Shown: positions 34,875-43,115 of the stretch, in pieces
How the letters are laid out: each line of letters begins with the position of its first letter
Position numbering within the stretch: the stretch's first letter is position 1
Origin: M55B112 sp964539395
GTDB lineage: Bacteria > Bacteroidota > Bacteroidia > Bacteroidales > GCA-2748055
DNA: 64,000 nt
NCBI GenBank assembly: GCA_964539395.1
Contig: CAZIIU010000002.1
Span: 1-64,000, forward strand
Reading direction: 5' to 3'
Program-made: the position numbers and the translations under genes
Notes under the pieces: model-generated
What the model was told of the DNA's origin: nothing
Database searches by the model: none
Seen by the model: the letters and a program-made list of their open reading frames with translations, nothing else

Positions 34875-35432
34875 ATGGACATTAAAAGATCAACCATATA
34901 CACCAAAGGGGGGGATAAAGGTATGACCTCTTTGCTTGGGGGCAAAAGGGTGTCGAAATATCATCAGAAAATTGAAGCCTATGGTACGGTGGATGAGTTA
35001 ATGGCCCATACAGCACTCCTGATGGATCAAACAAGTGATGAAGTTATTAAGGCACAATTGCTCAGGATACTCGACAAACTGATGTCTGCAGCTTCTGTAA
35101 TTGCTGCGGATGGTAATGATTTGCCGGCAAACATGCCGTCGGTTACAGAGGATGATGTTGTTTTCCTTGAGAAATCGATCGATCAGATGGACCATCTGCT
35201 TCCTCCTCTTCAAAATTTCATACTTCCGGGTGGTAACATTGCTTCCTCACAGGCTCACGTATCAAGAACGGTTTGCAGAAGGGCGGAGAGGATTATTCTC
35301 AAATTAAATGAAACTGATCCCGTGAAACAGATTATCATAAAATTTTTTAACAGGCTTTCCGATTATTACTTTCTGTTATCCAGGATGTTAGCGTATAATT
35401 CAGGTGCCCCTGAAATACCATGGAAACCGTAA
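34875..35432 (+). CDS. PduO-type cob(I)yrinic acid a,c-diamide adenosyltransferase
   Basis: A 185-residue enzyme that transfers the adenosyl group of ATP to cob(I)alamin. The ATP-binding start is IYTKGGDKGMTSLLGGKRVSK and the second motif is RTVCRRAERIILKL. Length matches the PduO family. It makes coenzyme B12 for radical enzymes. No cobalamin riboswitch or other B12 gene is visible nearby. It lies 86 bases after the ABC ATPase, on the same strand. Confidence 0.93.
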   Translation: MDIKRSTIYTKGGDKGMTSLLGGKRVSKYHQKIEAYGTVDELMAHTALLMDQTSDEVIKAQLLRILDKLMSAASVIAADGNDLPANMPSVTEDDVVFLEKSIDQMDHLLPPLQNFILPGGNIASSQAHVSRTVCRRAERIILKLNETDPVKQIIIKFFNRLSDYYFLLSRMLAYNSGAPEIPWKP

Positions 35433-35462
35433 TTGGTTTAATAAAAAAAAATTCTATATTTG
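35433..35462 (+). promoter_or_regulatory. Predicted promoter of the DUF2795 gene
   Basis: TTG (35433-35435), then 19 bases, then TATATTTG (35455-35462), a perfect TAnnTTTG box. The start codon follows at 35510, a leader of about 42 bases. Confidence 0.6.
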
Positions 35463-35509
35463 CGGTTTAGTAAACAGGGACACCATCTGTTCCGGTAATT
35501 GCTGTAACT

Positions 35510-35731
35510 ATGTATTGGACACTTGAATTAGCTTCAAAATTGGAAGATGCCCCCTGGCCTGCGAGCAAGGACGAATTGATTGATTATGCGATCAGGTCGG
35601 GAGCACCACTTGAAGTTATCGAAAACTTGCAGGAGATTGAGGATGAAGGAGAGATCTATGAAAGCATAGAAGATATCTGGCCCGATTATCCCAGCAAGGA
35701 TGATTTTTTCTTCAATGAAGATGAATACTAA
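35510..35731 (+). CDS. DUF2795-family small acidic protein
   Basis: A 73-residue protein rich in Asp and Glu, with the pattern PWPASKDELIDYAIRSGAP followed by VIENLQEI, as in DUF2795 of Bacteroidota. The C-terminus (DDFFFNEDEY) is strongly acidic. No function is established that I know of. It has its own predicted promoter and a terminator shared with the convergent OstA-like gene. Confidence 0.88.
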   Translation: MYWTLELASKLEDAPWPASKDELIDYAIRSGAPLEVIENLQEIEDEGEIYESIEDIWPDYPSKDDFFFNEDEY

Positions 35732-35757
35732 AAAAGGAACCGTCTCAGGTTCCTTTT
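35732..35757. terminator. Bidirectional terminator between DUF2795 and OstA-like genes
   Basis: AAAAGGAACC (35732-35741) pairs with GGTTCCTTTT (35748-35757). The A-run on the left and T-run on the right let it work on both strands. It overlaps the stop of the convergent gene by two bases. Confidence 0.82.
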
Positions 35758-37294
35758 ATTCCTTCCAGCTGAATATATCGACAAAACCTGATGGTCTCCA
35801 CTTTTCATTCCATGAGAAGCCATCTAGGGTCCTCTGATTATCCGGGATCAGATCAAGCGGATAATAGTTACCACTGGGTTGCACCAGGTAGTTTACTTTC
35901 TTAACCTTATTATCTTCAAGATAGATGATAAGATCTGTACATTCTGCCCTGTTTACCCCTATAATCCTTCCCTGATCTTCAGCATAATAAATCGTTTGTC
36001 CGTTACCGATAACATCCAGTTGCACCAGATTATTGTTCGTGAAGTAGCCGACCATGCTCTTTCCCCTGATCTGGTTAAACTTTGTTGAATCCTCTTTTGA
36101 AATAAGCAGGGCAATATCCCGGAGATACATCCTGTGAAGTTGTTCATTTCGGTTCACTAATTCAATTTTAGAGGCAGTTAGCTGGTTTTCATCGGCCCAT
36201 AGTAGTGGAGAGCCAAACAGGTGAAAGGTGCTGTCTTTCTCAATGTAGGTTAATGAATCGCACATCCCCTGTATGTTATACCTGAAGAATTTTACATGGT
36301 TATATGCCAGCAATATTTTCTCATCAGATACGCCTGATGTATCCGCAATCGATCTTAGTGTATCTGCATGAATGTAAAGAGAGTCACCATCTTCTACCTG
36401 TATAATATAGGCGCTATCGGTGAGTAGTGCGATTTGCAGATCTTCATAATACTCGCCATGGTTGCCCCTGAGGTAGACATTCTGGGTTGAGTCAAACAAT
36501 TCAACATGTTGCTTTGCGAGACCATACCCTGCTTTTCTTTCATAATACAGTGTATCTCCCCTGAGTACTCTTCCTTTACTTATCAGGCAGGCATTCTTTT
36601 CCATCTTTGAGATATCCTTTTCAGTGTTGTACCAGCCGCTTTCACAGTAGAGATAGTTTTCTTCACCAATAATCTCTGTTGGCCCAAAGAAGTATGCTGT
36701 TTTAGTTGTAGAATGATATTGCAGTGTGTCTGAATAGATGTTATAGTCTGGATTAATGATCACGACGCTGTCCTTAAAATGAAATATCTCAGTCTGGGTA
36801 TGATAGTGTCCCAGTCGACTGGAAAGTGTATTGTCACCCTCCGTTATCAGTCCGCCATTGTGGTAGTAGGCAATATCGGTTTCTCTGTTGTAATCCAGAA
36901 AATCTGTTGTCAGAACCGTGCTGTCATTGACCAATCTGACATTCCTTCTGAACATGGCAATTCTTGTATCACCCTCGTAATGGAGCTTATCACCGTACAG
37001 GAACAATGTATCTCCTTGTTCGATAACTACATTGCTGAATGCATCAAATGAATATGATTTCGAATAAAAATAGGCTGAATCACAGGTCATAACGACATCA
37101 TCATGCCTGAACCTTACATTGCCCAGCAACTTTTGGGCACCGGAATCGAGTGATCGTTCCGATTTAATAATGTCTGCATTGAGGATCTCAATTTGCCTGA
37201 CTTGCTGTCCGTGCAGTTTGGCTCCGGAAAACAGAAAGATGATCAGCAACGGAATCAGTTTCTTGTAATGAACCGTTTTGATTAATTGTGTCAT
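35756..37294 (-). CDS. OstA-like (LptA/LptD N-terminal type) periplasmic protein
   Basis: About 512 residues from the ATG at 37294 (MTQLIKTVHYKKLIPLLIIF, signal peptide ending near HGQQ). The ORF could start one codon earlier with TTG. The body is a long series of beta-jellyroll strands of OstA type (DDVVMTCDSAYFYSKSYSFD, DTLFLYGDKLHYEGDT), the fold that carries lipopolysaccharide across the periplasm. No barrel domain is present, so it is not LptD. It overlaps the stop of the SurA-like gene by 1 base (TGATG) and is probably translated with it. Confidence 0.88.
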   Translation of the reverse strand: MTQLIKTVHYKKLIPLLIIFLFSGAKLHGQQVRQIEILNADIIKSERSLDSGAQKLLGNVRFRHDDVVMTCDSAYFYSKSYSFDAFSNVVIEQGDTLFLYGDKLHYEGDTRIAMFRRNVRLVNDSTVLTTDFLDYNRETDIAYYHNGGLITEGDNTLSSRLGHYHTQTEIFHFKDSVVIINPDYNIYSDTLQYHSTTKTAYFFGPTEIIGEENYLYCESGWYNTEKDISKMEKNACLISKGRVLRGDTLYYERKAGYGLAKQHVELFDSTQNVYLRGNHGEYYEDLQIALLTDSAYIIQVEDGDSLYIHADTLRSIADTSGVSDEKILLAYNHVKFFRYNIQGMCDSLTYIEKDSTFHLFGSPLLWADENQLTASKIELVNRNEQLHRMYLRDIALLISKEDSTKFNQIRGKSMVGYFTNNNLVQLDVIGNGQTIYYAEDQGRIIGVNRAECTDLIIYLEDNKVKKVNYLVQPSGNYYPLDLIPDNQRTLDGFSWNEKWRPSGFVDIFSWKE

Positions 37295-38649
37295 CAATGT
37301 TCAGAAAGCTCATTGTTAATACTGTCGCAGAACTTGAAAGAATTATCAATATTGATATAGGTCTTTTTTCTTTTCTCACGATACCATTCATCCAGTATCT
37401 CATTTTGTTTTGCAACCCGTGCCATATTCTGAAGAAGATTGTAATCCTGCTTCAGGTTGGCTCTGTGAGGCTCTGTTCTGGTTACAAGCTTAATAATCTT
37501 ATAACAGATTTGACCTTTACTGTCTGTAGCTTCATATGGTCTGGAAATCTCTCCAACCTTCATCTCCCGTACTGTATAATAGTCCTTGGTTTCAAGTGCA
37601 TCCAGCGGGAAAGTGGCTGCATTGTTATTTGAATTGACCAATATGCCGCCATTTGCCCTGGTCTTTTCATCTTCCGAATTTTTAAGTGCTGCCCTGTGAA
37701 AAGTAATTGAATCTGAAAGTATCAGCGTTCTAAGACTATCCAGTTTATTGAGAGCCTTACCTTTCGCATCTGCATCAACTTTGGGTTTAAGAAGTATATG
37801 TCTGGTATTGACCCTTTCACCTTTTCGTTCAATGCATTGAATAATATGATATCCAAAAGATGATTCAACTATTTTAGATACCTGGCCCTCTTTGAGAGAC
37901 CAGGCTGCATCAGTATATGCCGGATCCAGATCGCGTTTGTTCATGAATCCGATCTCCCCAAAATTTGTTGTAACTGAGGGATCATCTGAATAGAGAATGG
38001 CCAGTGTTGACATACTTTCTCCATTGATAATTCTCTCCCTTAACTCGAGCAATCGTTCCTTCACCTCAAATATGGCATCTTCATTAACTGGAGGATAAGC
38101 AACTATCTGGGCAATCTTTACCTCGGTATCAATATACGGAATGCTGTCGGTTGATAAGGAATGATAGAAAGCGCGAACTTCTGAAGGTGTTGGATTGATT
38201 TCCCCAATAATTGATTGTTGTACCTGTTGGGTGATCATCATCTCCTTCATGGTCGTTCTCAGATCAGCCCTGATATCAAAGATCGATTTGTTGAAATAGT
38301 TTTCCAATTCTTCTTCACTGCCAAATTGGGAAATGAAATCACTTAATCTCGACTCAATTGACATCTCAACCTGGCTTTCTGAAACTTCAATGCTGTCGAT
38401 TTTCGCCTGGCTCATCAGTAATTTCTGTTCAATAAAGTAATTCAGGATATCACACCTGATATTTTCGGGCAGGTATTGCTGACTCATTTTTAAATGAAGG
38501 TGCTGTTGTTCAATGTCTGATTGAAGAATATGGAAATCACCCACAACAGCAACAACCCTGTCAAGGATAAAAGCATTCTCCTGTCCAATTGTTCTGTTTA
38601 TTCCGGTAATCAGAATTGCAATAATCAATATATATCTGGAAATCATCAT
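37294..38649 (-). CDS. SurA-like periplasmic peptidyl-prolyl isomerase/chaperone
   Basis: About 451 residues from the ATG at 38649 (MMISRYILIIAILITG signal); ATG at 38646 is equally possible. The N-terminal chaperone part begins DRVVAVVGDFHILQSDI, as in SurA, followed by parvulin domains: TEVKIAQIVAYPP with FGEIGFMNKRDL and GYHIIQCIERKGERVNTRHIL, then a second rotamase region. SurA helps barrel proteins reach the BAM complex. It begins 4 bases after the upstream gene's stop and runs into the OstA-like gene. Confidence 0.92.
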   Translation of the reverse strand: MMISRYILIIAILITGINRTIGQENAFILDRVVAVVGDFHILQSDIEQQHLHLKMSQQYLPENIRCDILNYFIEQKLLMSQAKIDSIEVSESQVEMSIESRLSDFISQFGSEEELENYFNKSIFDIRADLRTTMKEMMITQQVQQSIIGEINPTPSEVRAFYHSLSTDSIPYIDTEVKIAQIVAYPPVNEDAIFEVKERLLELRERIINGESMSTLAILYSDDPSVTTNFGEIGFMNKRDLDPAYTDAAWSLKEGQVSKIVESSFGYHIIQCIERKGERVNTRHILLKPKVDADAKGKALNKLDSLRTLILSDSITFHRAALKNSEDEKTRANGGILVNSNNNAATFPLDALETKDYYTVREMKVGEISRPYEATDSKGQICYKIIKLVTRTEPHRANLKQDYNLLQNMARVAKQNEILDEWYREKRKKTYINIDNSFKFCDSINNELSEH

Positions 38650-38653
38650 TCTG

Positions 38654-39514
38654 TTAGTATATTTCAAATAGATTACGGTTGACCCCTTCCTTGTAAACTC
38701 TTTTCTCAAGGTCATTGTAAAACTCAATTTTCCGTTTGTTCAGCAGGATGCTTCTAATATCACTTTTTATAAGTTCCAGGGGCATTGTTTCACCTTCAGA
38801 TTTATAATCTGAAATATGCAGGAAATAGTGAAAAAGGGAGTCACTCGATTCAATGTTCCGGTTGTATCTCAGGTATCTTTCAGGCTGTCCGATATTAGCA
38901 GGGACCTGCTTAATCAACTTGTTAAAATAGATCCATGAGTTGTTGAACACATCAAATTTTTCGGCATAGTTGATGCAATATTTTTCCAGTTTAACAAGGT
39001 CATCCGTCGAACCGGATCTGATCCAGTTGCGTACTTCACCTATTCGAGGAGCTGTGAGGGGAATTTTTACAAATACAGCCTTAACGACATGTTCCGGCAA
39101 AATAAAGTTGTCAATATTGTTTTCATAATAATCAATGATTTCATTTTCATTGATAATTGTATCCATTTTTTGCAAAAGCAGTTTTTGCCTGTATGTATAA
39201 ATCAGGAGTGAAGATCTGTACTCATCGATCTTTTTACTTACATTCTTTTGCTCTTCTGTAAGTGCCTCTTCAGCTTTGTTAAGCATTAATTGTGTTCGTA
39301 CCCAGATGTCGATGTAATTCCGGGCTAGTAACGCAGAATCACTGCTATTGGTTCCCTCGGGAATTATTTCCTTCAGATCCGAGATATACAGGTATTTTCC
39401 GAATGCCCTGGCAACCTGCTGATCGCTTATTTCATTTTCCTGCAAGCCACATCCTGCAGTCCCTGTGATTAACAGGCCCGTTAGTAATGCCTGTATTTGA
39501 ATAAGCCTTTTCAA
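38654..39514 (-). CDS. SurA/PpiC-related lipoprotein lacking a parvulin domain
   Basis: A 286-residue lipoprotein with signal MKRLIQIQALLTGLLITGTA and cysteine 22. The segment VARAFGKYLYISDLKEIIP is like the start of SurA and PpiD proteins, and helices follow. I cannot find the parvulin motifs (HILL, GGDLG, GYHII) seen in its neighbours, so only the chaperone half seems present. The length is short for the family. It is flanked by two full parvulin proteins in one operon (8 bases after the upstream stop, 4 before the next start). Confidence 0.82.
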   Translation of the reverse strand: MKRLIQIQALLTGLLITGTAGCGLQENEISDQQVARAFGKYLYISDLKEIIPEGTNSSDSALLARNYIDIWVRTQLMLNKAEEALTEEQKNVSKKIDEYRSSLLIYTYRQKLLLQKMDTIINENEIIDYYENNIDNFILPEHVVKAVFVKIPLTAPRIGEVRNWIRSGSTDDLVKLEKYCINYAEKFDVFNNSWIYFNKLIKQVPANIGQPERYLRYNRNIESSDSLFHYFLHISDYKSEGETMPLELIKSDIRSILLNKRKIEFYNDLEKRVYKEGVNRNLFEIY

Positions 39515-39521
39515 TTCACAA

Positions 39522-41471
39522 CTATATTTTTGACAAAAGCTTTTTATTCACGCTGATTTTATATTTGTTTCTCAGCTCCTCGATCCATTGTTTCTCCAGA
39601 TAGTCCTGATAATCAGATGTCACTCTACCCCTGATTTCATTTAGTTCCTTTTCCATTGGCGGCAGTTTTGCGGTAGTGATCACAAAATGAAACATTCCGT
39701 TTTCATGATAGATCTCACCTGATCCCAGGGAACCGTTCAGGGCATCCACACGACTGTTTTTACCCTCTTCGACCCTGATTGTTTCCAGGGTAATACAACC
39801 ATCTTCCTTTTCACAAAACTTTTGGTTCAGCTTCTGTTCGTCCCATCTGCCTTTTGCGATTCGGGATTGTTTTTTTCTCAGTTTTTCAATATCCACTGTA
39901 CTGTCACATGTCACCACGATGGCCTCCATTCTCTCGTTCCACATATAGTCTGAACGGTGGTCTTCAAAAAAGATCTCCAGGCCGGTACTGTCTTCAAGTG
40001 CTTTTGACCATACTTTCTGATCCATCAGCTCAAACAACAGTATTCCGTCATGGTACTCCTGAAGAATATACTTATACTCAGGATACTTATCCGGCAGACT
40101 ATTCTTTTCGACTTCCATTAATACTCCTTCAAGGTACAGGTTAAACGCCAAATCTACATAGGTTTCAATTGGGATTGGGGGTATCTTTGCCTGATTGCTA
40201 TTCAGGTAGTTTACAAAATCGCCAAGGGTCGCCTTCTGGCCGGTGATTGTGAACAGGGTTTCATCAGCCAGTTGCAATTCTTCCCGGGGTTCCCACTCAC
40301 CGCTCAGAATGGTTGAATCGACAAGACTGTACAGGCTTCTATAAACATCATTGTTTAAGGAAAAATCATACTGTTCTTTTAATTTTTCAATATATCTCTG
40401 TTTCTTAATCTTGTCACGTTCTTCATTCAGGGCCTTTGATTGCAGGGTGGATTCCATCTCTTCATATGTGCCGATACCTTTTTTATCCAGAAGTTTTATG
40501 ATGTGCCAACCATAATTGGTTTGAAAGGGTTCGCATATATCTCCCGGTTCTTCCAGGTCGAAGGCCTTGGTTTCAAACTCCTTGATCATCTTGCCCGTTC
40601 CAAACCAGGGTAACTCACCTCCGTTTTCAGCACTATTCCGGTCTTCACTGTGACGGATAGCCAGGGCGCCAAAATCCACCCCCATTCTGAGGCTGTCGCC
40701 GATCGCCAGTGCAAGCTTTTTGGCTGCTTCACTCTCCTCAGCAGTAGCATCTTCAGGGTTACTGATAAATATATGGGCCACCTTTACCTGACCAATTGCA
40801 GGTCTTTTACCATGTTTTTTAATAATATGATATCCATGCTTTGTTCTCACGGGCATTGAGACCTCCCCTTTTTCCAGGTTATAGGCTGCTGTTTCGAAAG
40901 GATAGACCATCATAAAGGCTGTAAAGTAGCCCAGGTCACCACCATTGGTTCTTACACTTGGATCTTCGGAGGTGGCACGTGCCACCTTTTCAAAATCTTC
41001 TCCTTCAAGAATCCGTTCCCTGATTTCCATAGCCTTGTTGTACCTTGCCATTGTATCTTCGGGTGAGGCATGGTTGCTTAGGGTAAGCAAAATATGACTC
41101 ACTTTTACATCCCATTTCATTCTTTCATAAGCTTCTCTCATCAGAGCTTCCTTGGTTTCCGGGTCAGTCATATAAGGTTTTGCAAGCTGATCCTTGTAGG
41201 TGTTGAACTCATTCAGGAATTTGGCCGTGGTGTCCATGCCAAGTCTCTCAGCCTCTAACACCTTTAATTTAAAACTAATAAAAAGCTCCAGGTACTCTTC
41301 CGGGGTCTGCTGATTGTCAGTGATGCTGCTGTTATTCTTCTTATAGATCCTTTCAAATTCATCAAGTGTGACCTCTTTATCCCCAATTGTCATTAGGATT
41401 TCCTGGCAGTTCACTTGAATTATGAAAGCTGAAATGATAACGAGTACCGCAAGAATTTTTTGTCTTACCAT
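39522..41471 (-). CDS. Parvulin-type peptidyl-prolyl isomerase, 649 residues
   Basis: Signal peptide MVRQKILAVLVIISAFIIQ. An N-terminal SurA/PpiD-like helical part is followed by two parvulin domains: VSHILLTL with TNGGDLGYFT and GYHIIKKHG, then VAHIFISNP with AENGGELPWFGTG and YGWHIIKLLDKKG. The C-terminal 300 residues are a second set of helices with another SurA-like tail. It should isomerise prolyl bonds or hold unfolded outer-membrane proteins in the periplasm. It lies 49 bases after guaB and is the second gene of that run. Confidence 0.93.
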   Translation of the reverse strand: MVRQKILAVLVIISAFIIQVNCQEILMTIGDKEVTLDEFERIYKKNNSSITDNQQTPEEYLELFISFKLKVLEAERLGMDTTAKFLNEFNTYKDQLAKPYMTDPETKEALMREAYERMKWDVKVSHILLTLSNHASPEDTMARYNKAMEIRERILEGEDFEKVARATSEDPSVRTNGGDLGYFTAFMMVYPFETAAYNLEKGEVSMPVRTKHGYHIIKKHGKRPAIGQVKVAHIFISNPEDATAEESEAAKKLALAIGDSLRMGVDFGALAIRHSEDRNSAENGGELPWFGTGKMIKEFETKAFDLEEPGDICEPFQTNYGWHIIKLLDKKGIGTYEEMESTLQSKALNEERDKIKKQRYIEKLKEQYDFSLNNDVYRSLYSLVDSTILSGEWEPREELQLADETLFTITGQKATLGDFVNYLNSNQAKIPPIPIETYVDLAFNLYLEGVLMEVEKNSLPDKYPEYKYILQEYHDGILLFELMDQKVWSKALEDSTGLEIFFEDHRSDYMWNERMEAIVVTCDSTVDIEKLRKKQSRIAKGRWDEQKLNQKFCEKEDGCITLETIRVEEGKNSRVDALNGSLGSGEIYHENGMFHFVITTAKLPPMEKELNEIRGRVTSDYQDYLEKQWIEELRNKYKISVNKKLLSKI

Positions 41472-41520
41472 GGTTCAATAGTTTATATAATTATGAAACG
41501 GTTTAAACAGTTGCATATTA

Positions 41521-42990
41521 TCATCTGCTGTAGTTAGGGGATTCCCTGGTGATGGTTACATCGTGTGGGTGACTCTCCGTGACACCGGCATTGGTGATTC
41601 TTACAAATTTGGCCTCCTGCAAAGCTTTGATATCGGCTGCACCGCAATAACCCATTCCTGCCCTGAGACCCCCTACTACCTGGAATATAACTTCGTTGAG
41701 TGAGCCTTTGAATGGAACCCTTGCAACGATTCCTTCCGGTACAAGCTTGTTGATGTCATCTTCTACGTCCTGAAAATAACGGTCCTTCGAACCTTGTTGC
41801 ATCGCTTCAACAGAGCCCATTCCACGGTATGATTTGTATTTTCTGCCGTTATAGATAATTGTATCCCCGGGCGACTCTTCCACACCTGCCAGCAGGGAAC
41901 CGGCCATGATAGTACTTGCTCCGGCCGCAAGTGCCTTGACAATATCACCCGAATATCGTATACCACCATCGGCAATAACAGGTACCTTATGTTTTGATGC
42001 CTCTGATGCCACATTGAAGATAGCAGACAGCTGTGGAACACCCACACCGGCCACAACCCTGGTCGTGCAGATAGAACCCGGACCGATCCCCACCTTTATT
42101 GCATCTGCACCGGCTTCGATCAGGGCAATGGCAGCTTCTGCAGTCGCGATATTTCCTACCACTATATCGATGGTGTTGAATTTATTCTTTATTTTCCGGC
42201 ATGTTTCAATTACACCCCTTGAGTGACCGTGTGCCGTATCGATCACGATTGCATCAACACCTGCATCAACAAGTGCTTTAACATTATCTTCCACATTCCC
42301 GGAAACACCCACTGCGGCCGCTACCCTTAGCCTGCCTTTATTGTCTTTAGCGGCATTCGGCCTGTCTTTCGATTTTGTAATATCCTTGTATGTTATCAGT
42401 CCGATCAGCTTATTGTCCTGGTCTACCACCGGAAGCTTTTCTATTTTATGCTGCTGCAGAATTTTTCCGGCCTGCACAAGGTCCGTATTGCTTGTTGTAG
42501 TAATGATGTTCTTGCCAGTCATCACCTCACCAATAGGCCGGTCCATATTCTGCTGGAATCTCAGGTCCCTGTTGGTCACAATCCCGATCAGAATCCTCTC
42601 TTCATTTACCACAGGGATACCACCGATCTTGTATTCCTTCATCAGTTTTAAAGCATCCTGAACAGTTTCTTCCTTCGTAATCGTGATTGGTTCATGGATC
42701 ATGACACTTTCAGCCCTCTTTACCTTTCTTACCTCAGCAGCCTGCTGTTCAATCGTCATGTTCTTGTGGATCACCCCGATACCGCCTTCACGTGCAATAG
42801 CGATGGCCAGCCTTGCTTCGGTTACAGTATCCATGGCGGCCGATACAATAGGGGTATTGAGATTAATATTTCTGGAGAATTTGCTTGCCAGTGAGACCTC
42901 CCTGGGCAGTACATTTGAGAGGGCCGGAACCAGCAATACATCATCAAATGTTAATCCTTCAGATTCAATTTTCTTTTCAATGAAAGACAT
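41521..42990 (-). CDS. guaB: Inosine-5'-monophosphate dehydrogenase
   Basis: A 489-residue enzyme converting IMP to XMP with NAD+, the committed step to guanine nucleotides. A TIM barrel is split by two CBS domains (about residues 95-205). The active-site loop is GIGPGSICTTRVVAG with Cys308, and the flap includes YRGMGSVEAM. Length and motifs are normal. It heads a minus-strand run that continues into three SurA-type genes and an OstA-like gene, with 49 bases before the first. Confidence 0.97.
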   Translation of the reverse strand: MSFIEKKIESEGLTFDDVLLVPALSNVLPREVSLASKFSRNINLNTPIVSAAMDTVTEARLAIAIAREGGIGVIHKNMTIEQQAAEVRKVKRAESVMIHEPITITKEETVQDALKLMKEYKIGGIPVVNEERILIGIVTNRDLRFQQNMDRPIGEVMTGKNIITTTSNTDLVQAGKILQQHKIEKLPVVDQDNKLIGLITYKDITKSKDRPNAAKDNKGRLRVAAAVGVSGNVEDNVKALVDAGVDAIVIDTAHGHSRGVIETCRKIKNKFNTIDIVVGNIATAEAAIALIEAGADAIKVGIGPGSICTTRVVAGVGVPQLSAIFNVASEASKHKVPVIADGGIRYSGDIVKALAAGASTIMAGSLLAGVEESPGDTIIYNGRKYKSYRGMGSVEAMQQGSKDRYFQDVEDDINKLVPEGIVARVPFKGSLNEVIFQVVGGLRAGMGYCGAADIKALQEAKFVRITNAGVTESHPHDVTITRESPNYSR

Positions 42991-43093
42991 TTTATATTAT
43001 TTGATTAAATTTAAGTGTGGCAAAAATACAAAAAAATGGGCAATAAGCCCTCTATTTTCCAGGCGATTAAGTTTTGTTAACATTGCAATGATA

Positions 43094-43108
43094 TAGTATT
43101 GAATACTA
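43094..43108. promoter_or_regulatory. Perfect short palindrome upstream of recQ
   Basis: TAGTATT (43094-43100) and AATACTA (43102-43108) are exact reverse complements with one base between, 8 bases before the recQ start. A possible operator, or chance in A/T-rich sequence. The upstream TTTTG (43072 region) is 17 bases from TAGTATTG, a weak promoter match overlapping it. Confidence 0.3.
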
Positions 43109-43115
43109 GTAATAT

